Notes: generated by a model from the letters alone, not told the origin. A DNA stretch of 45,518 bases from Arcobacteraceae bacterium (GCA_028687375.1 JAQUAG010000018.1:1-45518), one strand, 5' to 3'; numbered from the stretch's first letter, positions 8,893 through 18,629 are shown. Translations and numbers: made by a program.

Positions 8893-10716
8893 TTATTGGG
8901 ATACCAATGGTAATTCAATTGTAAAAATTACACCATTACTTGTATTTGTAGCGTAAAGTTTTCCTTTGAGATGTTTTTCAATAATCTCTTTACTCATATA
9001 CAATCCAAGTCCCGTCCCTTGTGCTTGGTGTTTTGTTGTAAAATATGGGTCAAATATTTTTGGTAATATCTCTTGTGGTATCCCTTTTCCATTATCTTCA
9101 ATTTTAATAATCGTTCTATCATTTTCTTTTTCTAGAGATATTTTTATAAATGGTTCCATAACTTCTTTCTCAACCAAGGCATCTTTCGCATTATTAAAAA
9201 GATTGATAATCACTTGGGAGAGTTCAGAATTAAGGGTATTTATTTGTATTGGTTTAGTATCATTAATCTTATTAATCAAAGTGATATGATGGTTTGAAAG
9301 TGATGCTTGAATGATATTGATATCTTTTGTTAGTGATTCTTGTAAGATCGTCTCTTTAAACTCCTTTTTCTCTTTGATATAGTCTCTAAATGTATCTATT
9401 GTTTGTGATAAATAGTTTACTTTATCTATGATTGATTCAAGCATCTCTACCTCTTGAGTATCTGTTATCGTTCCCATCTCTTTTTTTATAAGTATCCCAC
9501 TAGCAGAGGTGCTAATTACACTCAATGGTTGTCTCCATTGGTGTGCAATATTTCCTATCATCTCACCCATTTGAGCATTTTTAGCTTGTTCAAACAATAT
9601 AAAATCTTTCTTTTGACTTTTTAGAATCTCCTCATCTACCCTTTTTTGAAGTGTTGCATTTAAGGTATTGATTTTATCCTTTTCAAGGTCTAGTAATTTG
9701 ATATATTTATTGAAGTAGTGTTCTACATTTTTAATCTCATCATTTTCAAGCACTATATTTCTAGAAAACGATTTATCAATTTTGTTTGATTTAATGATGA
9801 TACTATCTACCAAAAGAGTCAATGGTTTTAAGATTCTTTTTACCATTGTTGATATAATCAAAGAGGATAATAAAATAATAATTAAAAGTAAATATACATT
9901 ATTTTGGATTGTATGATTTATCTGTGCAAAAATCTTTTTTTCTTTCATAAAAATGAAAATATTCAATTTTAAGTCACTATTGATATAACTATCTGACGCC
10001 ATAAAATAGGCTTCATCATTTTGCTCAATTGTTGCTAAATTGGTATTTAAGTTATAGATATTATTTTCAAATTTTTTAGCATTACTACTTTTGTATAAAA
10101 ATTCTTTTGTCTTTAAATTTTGTATCGTAATTGCATAAAAAGTTATTAATCTGTCAGCTAAATCTTCTTGGATATGGTTTAAGGAGATTTTAGAATACAG
10201 AATTCCTATCATTTTGTTCTCTTTTACATCAATTATCTTTGTTGCAATATCTACCATCATATCATTTGATATTGGTGAAAAATAGAGTTGACTAATATAA
10301 TAATCTTTCGCTAAAACTGTTTTAAAAAAAAGTTCATTTGAATAATTTTGAGTATCATTTTTTGTAAAAAGTTTTTCTGTAGAAACAGTTCTTATATTTT
10401 CTCCATCAAGTGAAATATACTTAATTTCACGAATCTCTTGATTGTTTTTTAAATAAAACTCTAATCTTTCTTTTAATTTAATATCATTTTCATTGAGTGT
10501 ATTATTTTCTACACCAATCGTCTTTAAAATTCTTTTGATGTGAGTTAAAGAGGAATCGATTTTACTAATGATATCTCTAAGTTCATGTTGGTATCTTGTC
10601 ATCTCTACTTTTTTTGTTTCAGTTGTAAGTTGATTGTGAATATTAAAAAAAATAACAAAGATAGATACAATCATAACAATAGAGCTACTTACGACAAGCT
10701 TTTCAGACAATTTCAT
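8893..10716 (-). CDS. Membrane sensor histidine kinase with Cache-like periplasmic domain
   Basis: A 607-residue kinase, tail to tail with the previous one. An N-terminal helix (about 9-27) and a second (about 275-293) bracket a periplasmic region of about 245 residues that looks Cache-like. A linker of about 90 residues with coiled coil leads to the HisKA motif 'GEMIGNIAHQWRQPL' (His near 391), the form usual in Campylobacterota. The ATPase domain has 'NLFNNAKDAL', 'IEDNGKGIP' and 'GTGLGLYMSK'. No response regulator adjoins it. The divergent neighbour, 117 bases away, is an ABC-type binding protein, which suggests a ligand-presenting partner. AAAGGTAAC precedes the ATG at 10716. Confidence 0.9.
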   Translation of the reverse strand: MKLSEKLVVSSSIVMIVSIFVIFFNIHNQLTTETKKVEMTRYQHELRDIISKIDSSLTHIKRILKTIGVENNTLNENDIKLKERLEFYLKNNQEIREIKYISLDGENIRTVSTEKLFTKNDTQNYSNELFFKTVLAKDYYISQLYFSPISNDMMVDIATKIIDVKENKMIGILYSKISLNHIQEDLADRLITFYAITIQNLKTKEFLYKSSNAKKFENNIYNLNTNLATIEQNDEAYFMASDSYINSDLKLNIFIFMKEKKIFAQINHTIQNNVYLLLIIILLSSLIISTMVKRILKPLTLLVDSIIIKSNKIDKSFSRNIVLENDEIKNVEHYFNKYIKLLDLEKDKINTLNATLQKRVDEEILKSQKKDFILFEQAKNAQMGEMIGNIAHQWRQPLSVISTSASGILIKKEMGTITDTQEVEMLESIIDKVNYLSQTIDTFRDYIKEKKEFKETILQESLTKDINIIQASLSNHHITLINKINDTKPIQINTLNSELSQVIINLFNNAKDALVEKEVMEPFIKISLEKENDRTIIKIEDNGKGIPQEILPKIFDPYFTTKHQAQGTGLGLYMSKEIIEKHLKGKLYATNTSNGVIFTIELPLVSQ

Positions 10717-10737
10717 TTGTTACCTTTGAACGATTTT

Positions 10738-10743
10738 ATTATA
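10738..10743 (-). promoter_or_regulatory. Candidate -10 element for the minus-strand kinase gene
   Basis: TATAAT on the minus strand, 22 bases before the kinase ATG, placing a start site close to the ribosome binding site. It lies in the divergent gap shared with the binding-protein gene. Confidence 0.4.
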
Positions 10744-10832
10744 GTGACATCATACAGTTTTTTGGTTTTTATTTAATGAATCTTTGGTGCCTTTATGATA
10801 AAATTAAAAAATTTCCAGTCAAAGGATACCAT

Positions 10833-11813
10833 ATGAAACGAACTTATGTAGTAATTTTTCTTCTCCTTTCAATTTTAGGTTTTTATCTTTCAAATAAACC
10901 TAATTCATCAACAGCAATTATTCCAACTGTTGCTTTTATCTCTTTAACTGATGTAGATAATCAAACCTTTAATGGGTTTAAAGAAAAAATGAAACAATAC
11001 GGTTGGGATGAAACAAAAAATATTAAATATATCGTTTCAAAACCAGCACAAGTACCTGAAAATCTCCCCTCTTTAGTAGCTTCTATAATCAAACAAAATC
11101 CAACTCTTATTTTAGTTTCAAGTACTCCTGCAACTAAAGAGGTGAAAAAAGCTACTGAAATAAATAATATTCCAGTTGTTTTTTGTCCAGTAAATGACCC
11201 AATCGCATCAAATATAGTTGCAAATTTAAAAGCACCAGAAAAAAATATTACAGGGGTAAGATTAGCATCTGGTGATGTGAAAAGATTTGAATGGCTTCAT
11301 CTTATAGCACCAACTGTAAAAAATATCATACTCCCTTATACATATAAAGATAAAGGTTCTATTGCTGCAAGAGAGGAGATAAAGGTAACAGCAAGTGCTT
11401 TAGGTTTGACTATAATTGAAAAAGAGTTATTAAATAGTAGCGATATAAATCAATATATGAGCCAATTACCAAATAAAATAGATGCTATTTTTTTACCAAG
11501 AGACTCTGGAATTGAAACTAAGATAGATGATTTTGTAGCATATGCCAATAGACATAAGTTACCACTTTGTGTTCCTAGCTCTCAACAAGTATATAAAGGT
11601 GGATTGTTTACTTATGGCTTTATCCACACAGAACTTGGAAAAGATGGTGCCAAAATGGTTGATAGAATTTTACAAGGGGTACAACCGACAGATATTCCTG
11701 TAAAAACAGCTGATTCTTATCTTGTAATTAATAAAAAAACAGCTCAAAAGATTGGATTAGTCTTCCCAAGTCAAGCGATTCAAAATGCCTATTTGACAAT
11801 AGAAGATGAGTAA
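10833..11813 (+). CDS. ABC-type substrate-binding protein (ABC_sub_bind / TrpX-like), orphan
   Basis: A 326-residue protein of the ABC_sub_bind family (PF04392): 'VAFISLTDVDNQTFNGF' at the N-terminus, 'ILVSSTPATKEV', 'PVVFCPVNDPIAS' and 'SSQQVYKGGLFTYG'. The first helix (MKRTYVVIFLLLSILGFYL) is a signal peptide or membrane anchor; there is no lipobox Cys. The frame opens at 10776, but ATG 10833 is preferred because it starts the signal peptide and has AAAGGAT six bases upstream. There are no permease or ATPase genes nearby, unlike TrpXYZ-type transporters, whereas a Cache-like sensor kinase is transcribed divergently. It may work as an extracytoplasmic ligand receptor for that kinase; the ligand is unknown. 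Confidence 0.8.
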   Translation: MKRTYVVIFLLLSILGFYLSNKPNSSTAIIPTVAFISLTDVDNQTFNGFKEKMKQYGWDETKNIKYIVSKPAQVPENLPSLVASIIKQNPTLILVSSTPATKEVKKATEINNIPVVFCPVNDPIASNIVANLKAPEKNITGVRLASGDVKRFEWLHLIAPTVKNIILPYTYKDKGSIAAREEIKVTASALGLTIIEKELLNSSDINQYMSQLPNKIDAIFLPRDSGIETKIDDFVAYANRHKLPLCVPSSQQVYKGGLFTYGFIHTELGKDGAKMVDRILQGVQPTDIPVKTADSYLVINKKTAQKIGLVFPSQAIQNAYLTIEDE

Positions 11814-11824
11814 TAAAATAGGAT

Positions 11825-12715
11825 TTATTCTATTACTTTGACATCTACTTTTACTCTCAATAAACTTTTTCCACTACTTTGCACAACCCCTTTAAGTGGT
11901 GCAATATCGTGGTAATCTCTCCCATATCCTAGGATAATATACTCTTCGTTTGGAAGTTTATTATTCGTTGGATCAAAATCAACCCAGCCAATATCAGGGA
12001 TATAAACACTAAACCAAGCATGACTTGCATCTGTTCCAAAAAGTTTCTCTTTTCCTTTTGCTGGATAAGTTCTAATATATCCACTCACATATCGTGTAGC
12101 TATCCCAATAGTGCGAAGTGCAGATATAGCAAATTGAGCGAAATCTTGACAAACCCCTTTTTTCTCTTTGAATATCACATCAATAGGTGTAGTAACATCA
12201 CTAAAGCCACTTTCAAAATCAAAATCTTCAAAAATTCGTCCCATAAATTCATACACTGAATCAAATAATCTTCTTTCATCCCAAAATGATTTTTTTGTAT
12301 ATTCAACTATATCATTATTGGCTATTGGTATTAAATCTGTGTGAAATAAATAGAGTTTAGAACAGTTATCCGTTGTATGGAGAGTTTTAAATCTCTCTTT
12401 AAATTGTAAATATGTCATAGTTGAATTTTTATACGATTGTATCTCTTCATAAATAGTAGTTTCATCTCTTTTTACTTTTGAAAAAGCTTTTAAAGTCAAT
12501 TTTTTATGAGCTTCTTTAAAAGATATAAACTTATTTGTATTGTTGAAAAAATCTATAAATTCACTCTCTTCATAAGGGGTAGGGGAGAGTTCTAAACGAT
12601 ATTCTAATAGCTCTTGTGTTGGAGTATTTTTTGGTTTTAATCTTGCAATATTATGGCTAAAAGTTACAAAATTTGCATATTCAAAAGAGGTTTCGTGATA
12701 AATTTCATAAATCAT
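11825..12715 (-). CDS. Bacterial transglutaminase-like cysteine protease/ligase (short form)
   Basis: A 296-residue protein with the N-terminal bacterial transglutaminase domain (PF08379 type; 'HNIARLKPKNTP') followed by a transglutaminase-like core (PF01841). The catalytic triad is visible: C189 in 'KGVCQDFAQF', H232 in 'DASHAWFSVY' and D248 in 'GWVDFDPTN'. Family members cleave or exchange amide bonds. It is the last gene of a minus-strand operon behind the ATP-grasp/alpha-E fusion, with a gap of nine bases. This three-part set is a known conserved association, predicted to make and process a peptide product. No signal peptide is seen, so it acts in the cytoplasm. Confidence 0.9.
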   Translation of the reverse strand: MIYEIYHETSFEYANFVTFSHNIARLKPKNTPTQELLEYRLELSPTPYEESEFIDFFNNTNKFISFKEAHKKLTLKAFSKVKRDETTIYEEIQSYKNSTMTYLQFKERFKTLHTTDNCSKLYLFHTDLIPIANNDIVEYTKKSFWDERRLFDSVYEFMGRIFEDFDFESGFSDVTTPIDVIFKEKKGVCQDFAQFAISALRTIGIATRYVSGYIRTYPAKGKEKLFGTDASHAWFSVYIPDIGWVDFDPTNNKLPNEEYIILGYGRDYHDIAPLKGVVQSSGKSLLRVKVDVKVIE

Positions 12716-12724
12716 AATGCTCTC

Positions 12725-15211
12725 CTAATCATTATTATGTGAAAAATAGGTATTTGTAAGCTCATCTGAAGACTTAATAAGCAATACAGAGATTTCAGAT
12801 AAAAAACTATCAAGCTCTTCATACAAAAATTGTTTATCATCTATTTTTAAAAGTGTAGCTGGATTTGAAAGTTTGATTTTAGAATATATCTTAAAAATTG
12901 GTTCCTCACAACTACTCAAATAGTCACTGTTTTTTTGTTTTGGAAGCTCTTTTAAATTTCCTAAAAGTTCAGTGATGATATAGATGAGTGATTTTGGATA
13001 TTTTGCATTAAATATCAAAAATTCTATCACATTTGATAAATCAAGGCTCGATTGATAGTAAGCTCTATATGAGTTGTAACTTTCATAAGAGTTCAGTAAA
13101 CTATCAATAACCTCATATTGAAGCATCTTTTCATGCTTCATAGTAAGAAGTGATCGAAGTTTTGAAACAAGGAGTAAAGATACTTCAATTTTCCCTCCAA
13201 TATCAAATAAAATCAACCCTTGCTCTTTAAAAATAGATTCATCAATCAACTCTTTGTAAGCCATCAAATAGATAAGGAGATTATTGATTTGATTGATATG
13301 CTCTCGTACAGGTTGATTTTTTTGCATTGTATAGCTGTACCAATTTTTATGCATCTTATCAAATATTCTCCAAGCATCAATCGTAAGGAGATTTTTTACA
13401 TTGATATTTGAATTTGAAAGCATATTAAGTGTAAAAGTCAAACTTCCAACTCTTGTTTTATCTTTGATGATACTTACCATCTCATTGATAGTAGTATTAT
13501 CTTTAAGTTCCAAAAATCCAGGATATGTCATAGTTAGATGGGTAATTGCATTATTTAATATTTTAGATATTAAATTTGTATTATCTAATCCTTCAAGTTT
13601 ATGAATATTTATCATATTTTTAAGACTAAATCGTACCATCCTTGAAGTTATGATTGCTCTGTTGATATATCTTCCAAGCCAAAATAAGTTTTCAGCCCTT
13701 TTGGTTGATATATTTTCTAATTTTGAATCGATATAAACTCTTTGACTCAAAGGATTAATCACTTTGGCATCATCTGTACCAAGTATCCATAAATCTTTAC
13801 TATAACCCATCTTTTGCCCTGAAAACATCAATGAATCTTTTGAAGCAGCAACTCTCACAAGTCCACCATTCATAACTTCATATCCATTTTCTCCAAGATA
13901 ACTAAATGATCGTAATATAGCATTTCTAGGCTCTATTTCATTGCCTGTAAAAGAGGGAACCGTTGAAAAATTGATATGTTCCTGACCAATATATGCTTGA
14001 GGAAAAAGTTTGATTTTTTCTTTGAGCTTTTCAATATCTTGGTTCATTAAATTTTTTCCAATATACGTTTCTACTTTTTCTGTTTTATCTATCTTTTTGA
14101 TAATAAGTGTCGTGATATTTTTAAGAACATATTCCAATTCACTCTCTTGACCACACCACCAAGTAGCAATTTGAGGCAAAATAAGCTCTTCATTTAAAAA
14201 GTATTTACAAATATTTTTCATAAATGGATTAAGCCCATGATTTTCTAAAATACCAATTCCCATAGGATTTATAATCGAAATATTATCATTTCTAGCAACA
14301 TTTAAAAGTCCTGTAACACCAAGTTGTGAGTCATTTTTAAGTTCCAAAGGATCACAGTATCTATCATCAACTCTACGAAGAATTCCATCCACTTTTCGTA
14401 GTCCATTGAGATTTTTAAGCCAAATTTGATTGTCTCTAGCAAGGAGATCTTCCCCTTGTACCAAAGCCAAATCCAAAAAAGCACTTAAATATGAATGTTC
14501 AAAATAAGTTTCATTATGAGGTCCTGGAGTAAGTAGAACGATAAGGGGATTCTCTTGCTGTTTTTTTGTGGATGATTTTAACATCTTTTTAAATCCATCT
14601 ATAAAACTAGCAAGCTTTTTGGTATTGATATTTGGATAAAGTTCATTTGCAATAGAGTTCATTGTAAGACGATTTTCTATCGCATAACCAAGCCCAGATG
14701 GTGCTGAAGTTCTATCGTTGATAAGCCAAAACTTCCCATCAGGTCCACGGCTAATATCAGCAGCATAGAATTTTAAACTATAATAATCTTTATTTTTAAA
14801 TCCAACAATTTCAGGGATAAATCCTTTATGTGAAAAAATAATTTCAGGAGGGATAATCCCATCTTTTAAAAGTTTTTGTTCACTATAAATATCTTTAAAA
14901 ATAAGGTCAAGTAGTTTTGCCCTTTGTTTGAGTCCTCTTGTAACTTTATCCCATTCCTCCTCTTTTAAGACAAACGGAATAGGGTCAAGATTCCATTTTC
15001 GATTGATTCCATCTGGGTCATTATAAATATTATAAGTAACCCCATTATCTTCAAGTCGCCAATCAATCTCAAACTGCTTTTGCTCTAATTGTTTGATACC
15101 AGCTTTTTCAAGAGCATTGGCAATTTCAAGCCAATGCTCTTTAATAGCTCCATTACTATTAAACATCTCGTCAAAAGAGGAATTTAATCTACAATTATCA
15201 AATAAATCCAT
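12725..15211 (-). CDS. Circularly permuted ATP-grasp / alpha-E fusion protein
   Basis: An 828-residue fusion of the two proteins encoded separately at 874-2902. The ATP-grasp half (about 1-500) has 'RGLKQRAKLLDLIFKDIY', 'APSGLGYAIENR', 'LTPGPHNETYFEHSYLS', 'LRRVDDRYCDP' and 'GGLVRVAASKDS'. The alpha-E half starts near residue 510 with 'RAENLFWLGRYINRA'. The predicted role is ATP-driven amide bond formation on an unknown substrate. The ATG directly abuts the stop of the upstream transglutaminase (no spacer) and the small transglutaminase follows nine bases after, so all three are one operon. The sequence has diverged clearly from the split version, so this is an old paralog rather than a recent duplication. 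Confidence 0.9.
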   Translation of the reverse strand: MDLFDNCRLNSSFDEMFNSNGAIKEHWLEIANALEKAGIKQLEQKQFEIDWRLEDNGVTYNIYNDPDGINRKWNLDPIPFVLKEEEWDKVTRGLKQRAKLLDLIFKDIYSEQKLLKDGIIPPEIIFSHKGFIPEIVGFKNKDYYSLKFYAADISRGPDGKFWLINDRTSAPSGLGYAIENRLTMNSIANELYPNINTKKLASFIDGFKKMLKSSTKKQQENPLIVLLTPGPHNETYFEHSYLSAFLDLALVQGEDLLARDNQIWLKNLNGLRKVDGILRRVDDRYCDPLELKNDSQLGVTGLLNVARNDNISIINPMGIGILENHGLNPFMKNICKYFLNEELILPQIATWWCGQESELEYVLKNITTLIIKKIDKTEKVETYIGKNLMNQDIEKLKEKIKLFPQAYIGQEHINFSTVPSFTGNEIEPRNAILRSFSYLGENGYEVMNGGLVRVAASKDSLMFSGQKMGYSKDLWILGTDDAKVINPLSQRVYIDSKLENISTKRAENLFWLGRYINRAIITSRMVRFSLKNMINIHKLEGLDNTNLISKILNNAITHLTMTYPGFLELKDNTTINEMVSIIKDKTRVGSLTFTLNMLSNSNINVKNLLTIDAWRIFDKMHKNWYSYTMQKNQPVREHINQINNLLIYLMAYKELIDESIFKEQGLILFDIGGKIEVSLLLVSKLRSLLTMKHEKMLQYEVIDSLLNSYESYNSYRAYYQSSLDLSNVIEFLIFNAKYPKSLIYIITELLGNLKELPKQKNSDYLSSCEEPIFKIYSKIKLSNPATLLKIDDKQFLYEELDSFLSEISVLLIKSSDELTNTYFSHNND

Positions 15212-18200
15212 TTAGTTCTTTGTCCATCTCTTTCTTAAATCCATCGTATGTGGATATTCTGGATTTGTTCCTATTTTTTGGATAACAAATACTTTTCCAC
15301 CCTCTTTTGGAACTATTTTTCTTGTTTCACTTGTTGCAGAGTTATTTGGTACAACAACTGGTGCTGTTTGTTCTACCGTTTCCCCTTGCGAGTGATTGAA
15401 GTCCCAGTATCTATTGATTCTTCTTGATTCTGCTTCATACGAATTCACAGGGAAAGTTTCATAACTTCTTCCACCTGGATGTGAAACAAAGTAGTTAAAT
15501 CCACCGATTGATTTTTTATTCCAAGTATCTACAACATCAAAAGTAAGTGGTGTATCAACTCCAATAGTTGGATGAAGAGCCGACCATGGTTGCCATGCTC
15601 TATATCTTACCCCACATACAAATTCCCCATCGATATTTGTTTTTACAAGTGGTATCTCAACTCCATTACAAGTGATAACATATCTTTCACTTACAAAATC
15701 TTTCACTTTTATTTGAAGTCGTTCAAGTGAACTATCAACATATCTAGCTGTCCCTTGACTTCCACTCTCTTCACCCAAAACATGCCAAGGCTCAATAGCT
15801 GTTCGTATCTCAATATCCATATTTTGGATAACTGTCATCCCATGTAGTGGAAATCTAAACTCAAAAAATGGGTCAAACCAATCAAGCTCAAAAGGATATC
15901 CTTCATCTTGAAGATATTCAACAACACTTTTTAAATCCTCTTTTACATAATGTTCAAGTAAAAACTCATCGTGAAGTCTTGTTCCCCAACGAACTAGTTT
16001 ATGTTTGTATGGATTTCTCCAAAATGAACTTACCAATGCTCGTACAAGAAGCATTTGTAACATCGCCATTTGGTAGTGTGGTGGCATATCAAAAGCTCGA
16101 AGTTCTAAAATCCCAAGTCGCCCCGTTGAGCTATCTGGTGAATAAAGTTTATCGATACAAAACTCACTTCTATGGGTATTTCCTGTGATATCTGTAAGCA
16201 TATGTCTAAACAATCTATCGGTAAGCCAAAAAGGGACATCCCCCTCTTCAGGAATCTGAGAAAATGCAATCTCTAACTCATAAAGATTTTCCATTCTCCC
16301 CTCATCAACTCTAGGTGCTTGAGAAGTAGGTCCGATAAATGCTCCACTAAAAAGATAAGAAAGCCCTGGATGATGTTGCCAAAAAGTTATAAAACTTTGG
16401 AGTAATCGTGGATTTCTCAGAAGTGGAGAATCACTTGGGGTCATTGCCCCAATCGTAACATGGTTACCACCACCAGTTCCTGTGTGTTTCCCATCTGTCA
16501 TAAACTTTTCAGTCCCAAGTCTACACATCCTAGCATCTTCATAAAGAGTGCTTAGATTGTCGCTTAACTCTTTCCACGAAGTTGCTGGTTGGATATTGAC
16601 CTCAATGACCCCTGGGTCTGGAGTCACTTTGATTCTATCTGTTCGTAAATCGTGTGGTGGCTCATATCCTTCAAGTATCACTTTCATATCAAGTGCTTTC
16701 GCTGTTTCCTCAATAGAAGCGATAAGGTCTAAAAACTCCTCAGTATCTGTAAGTGGTGGGAGGAATAAACAAAGTTTTTCATCTCGTATCTCTGCACACA
16801 TTGCTGTTTTTACAAAAGCTGAATAGCTATTTAATATCGTTGTAGTTTCATCTATATTTTTAGCTCTCTCTTTTACATTTGTAGTGTAGTCTCCAAGCTC
16901 TGGAAATGAAGCAAATAAATCAACTTCAAAATTTTGTTCAAGTTCTATATGTGGTTTTGCTAAAAGCGAACCAAGAGGAAGTCTTAATCCAATAGGGGAA
17001 TTTCCAGCACTTAAAAACATATGTTTTCTTCTAAATTCCCATTTTGAAGTGATCCATTTTGTTTTTCCAAACCCGATTGGTAAAACAAATCCAACCTCAT
17101 TATTAAGCCCTTTTGATAATTTCTCAGCTATTGTTTGTCTCTCTAGCGAATCATCAAGGTCAAATTCAAGTGGGTCGATATCAAGAGGCATCTCTGCCTC
17201 TTTCATGATGTAATAGACAGGGTCTTCATAAGCCGTTACAATATTTTCTGGACTGACCCCTAGTACAAGTGCAAGATAAGAAAGGAATTTTTTCGCATCT
17301 GCTGTTGTGTAGGGATATGATTTATTTTTATCAGCCAAAAGTTCTGGATTTTCCCAAACAGGAACACCATCTTTTCTCCAATAGATACTCGTTTGCCATC
17401 TAGGGATTGGCTCCCCTGGATACCATTTCCCTTGAGCGTGATGTAAAAGTCCACCATTTGTAAAAGAGCTAAGAAGTTTTCGTGATAAATCGTTTGCGAG
17501 TTCCCTTTTATGGTCCCCATCTGCTGCTGTGTTCCATTGAGGAGATTCCATATCATCAATACTCACAAAAGTTGGCTCTCCACCCATAGAGAGTCTCACA
17601 TCATTTGCGACCAAATCTTTATCAACCTCAAATCCTAAGTTATAGATAGCTTCCCATTGCTCCTCTTTGTAAGGTTTCGTAACACGAGGCGATTCAAAAA
17701 TTCTTTGCACTTTATTTTCATACTCAAAAGTAACTTCACAAGGATCACTCAAACCTTCAATCGCATGAGCTGAATCGTAGTGTGGTGTGCAAGCAAGTGG
17801 AATATGCCCCTCACCTGCAAAAAGTCCACTAGTAGAATCCAATCCAATCCAACCAGCACCTGGTACATAAACCTCAGTCCAAGCATGAAGGTCTGTAAAA
17901 TCCTCCTCAGGACCACTTGGACCATCGAGCGATTTTATATCAGCTGTAAGCTGTACAAGGTATCCAGATACAAATCTTGAAGCAAGTCCCAAATGACGAA
18001 GCACTTGAACAAAAAGCCAAGAGAAATCTCTACAACTTCCAAGTTTTTTACCCAAAGTATATTCGCAAGTTTGCACCCCAGGTTCAAGTCGTATTGTGTA
18101 GTTTAAGTGTGTATATATTTTTTGATTAAGGGCTACAAGAAAGTCAATAATTGGCATCTTACTTATATCAACAGAGGCAACAAACTCTTTGATAAGGTCA

Positions 18201-18571
18201 CTATTATCCTCTATTTCAAGATATGGAATAAGCTCTTTTTGAAGTGTTTTGCTGTAACTAAAAGGGTAATCTTTCGCACTATCTTCCACAAAAAAGTCAA
18301 ATGGATTTATTGTAACCATATTAGCTAGAACTTCTACATCAATATGGAGTTTATCGGTTTTTTCAGGAAAAACTATCCTTGCCATATAGTTTCCAAATGG
18401 GTCTTGTTGCCAATTTATAAAGTGATTTTCAGGCTTGATTTTAAGGGAATAAGCCTCGATTGGAGTTCTACTGTGAGGTGCAGGACGAAGTCTTATAATA
18501 TGAGGACTTAAACTTATTTTTCTATCATAGTTATAGTGAGTTTTGTGTGATAATACTACTTTTAGTGCCAT
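15212..18571 (-). CDS. Large transglutaminase-like protein with DUF2126 domain
   Basis: A 1119-residue protein, the usual length for this family. The N-terminal 300 residues are a transglutaminase core with triad C180 ('LGSCRDFSWLF'), H229 ('DLHAWTEVY') and D245 ('GWIGLDSTSG'). The remainder is the DUF2126 region (PF09899), recognisable by 'MGGEPTFVSIDDMESPQW', 'KWYPGEPIPRW', 'GGGNHVTIG' and 'SHPGGRSYETFPVN'. DUF2126 is thought to be related to amidoligases of the glutamine synthetase type, which would place bond-making and bond-breaking in one chain. It is the first gene of the minus-strand operon 18571-11825, with TAAGGAG before the ATG. The family call is firm; the substrate is unknown. 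Confidence 0.92.
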   Translation of the reverse strand: MALKVVLSHKTHYNYDRKISLSPHIIRLRPAPHSRTPIEAYSLKIKPENHFINWQQDPFGNYMARIVFPEKTDKLHIDVEVLANMVTINPFDFFVEDSAKDYPFSYSKTLQKELIPYLEIEDNSDLIKEFVASVDISKMPIIDFLVALNQKIYTHLNYTIRLEPGVQTCEYTLGKKLGSCRDFSWLFVQVLRHLGLASRFVSGYLVQLTADIKSLDGPSGPEEDFTDLHAWTEVYVPGAGWIGLDSTSGLFAGEGHIPLACTPHYDSAHAIEGLSDPCEVTFEYENKVQRIFESPRVTKPYKEEQWEAIYNLGFEVDKDLVANDVRLSMGGEPTFVSIDDMESPQWNTAADGDHKRELANDLSRKLLSSFTNGGLLHHAQGKWYPGEPIPRWQTSIYWRKDGVPVWENPELLADKNKSYPYTTADAKKFLSYLALVLGVSPENIVTAYEDPVYYIMKEAEMPLDIDPLEFDLDDSLERQTIAEKLSKGLNNEVGFVLPIGFGKTKWITSKWEFRRKHMFLSAGNSPIGLRLPLGSLLAKPHIELEQNFEVDLFASFPELGDYTTNVKERAKNIDETTTILNSYSAFVKTAMCAEIRDEKLCLFLPPLTDTEEFLDLIASIEETAKALDMKVILEGYEPPHDLRTDRIKVTPDPGVIEVNIQPATSWKELSDNLSTLYEDARMCRLGTEKFMTDGKHTGTGGGNHVTIGAMTPSDSPLLRNPRLLQSFITFWQHHPGLSYLFSGAFIGPTSQAPRVDEGRMENLYELEIAFSQIPEEGDVPFWLTDRLFRHMLTDITGNTHRSEFCIDKLYSPDSSTGRLGILELRAFDMPPHYQMAMLQMLLVRALVSSFWRNPYKHKLVRWGTRLHDEFLLEHYVKEDLKSVVEYLQDEGYPFELDWFDPFFEFRFPLHGMTVIQNMDIEIRTAIEPWHVLGEESGSQGTARYVDSSLERLQIKVKDFVSERYVITCNGVEIPLVKTNIDGEFVCGVRYRAWQPWSALHPTIGVDTPLTFDVVDTWNKKSIGGFNYFVSHPGGRSYETFPVNSYEAESRRINRYWDFNHSQGETVEQTAPVVVPNNSATSETRKIVPKEGGKVFVIQKIGTNPEYPHTMDLRKRWTKN

Positions 18572-18591
18572 GAAATTGCTCCTTAATTTTG

Positions 18592-18605
18592 AATCAAATT
18601 TGATT
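18592..18605. promoter_or_regulatory. Perfect 14-bp palindrome, candidate operator
   Basis: AATCAAATTTGATT is a perfect palindrome 20 bases upstream of the large transglutaminase ATG. It lies just downstream of a minus-strand TATAAT at 18607-18612, so a repressor bound here would cover the transcription start of the ligase operon. AT-rich palindromes arise by chance in such DNA, so this is a candidate only. Confidence 0.4.
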
Positions 18606-18606
18606 T

Positions 18607-18612
18607 ATTATA
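18607..18612 (-). promoter_or_regulatory. Candidate -10 element for the minus-strand transglutaminase operon
   Basis: TATAAT on the minus strand, 36 bases before the ATG of the large transglutaminase gene and between it and the channel gene stop. It would allow transcription independent of the channel gene. Confidence 0.45.
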
Positions 18613-18629
18613 AGTATATCCACCTTGTC

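Noticed and set aside
15868-18328. Several plus-strand open frames inside the large transglutaminase gene
   Set aside because: The minus strand carries an unbroken 1119-residue protein with a full set of family motifs; the plus-strand frames are short and have no recognisable features.
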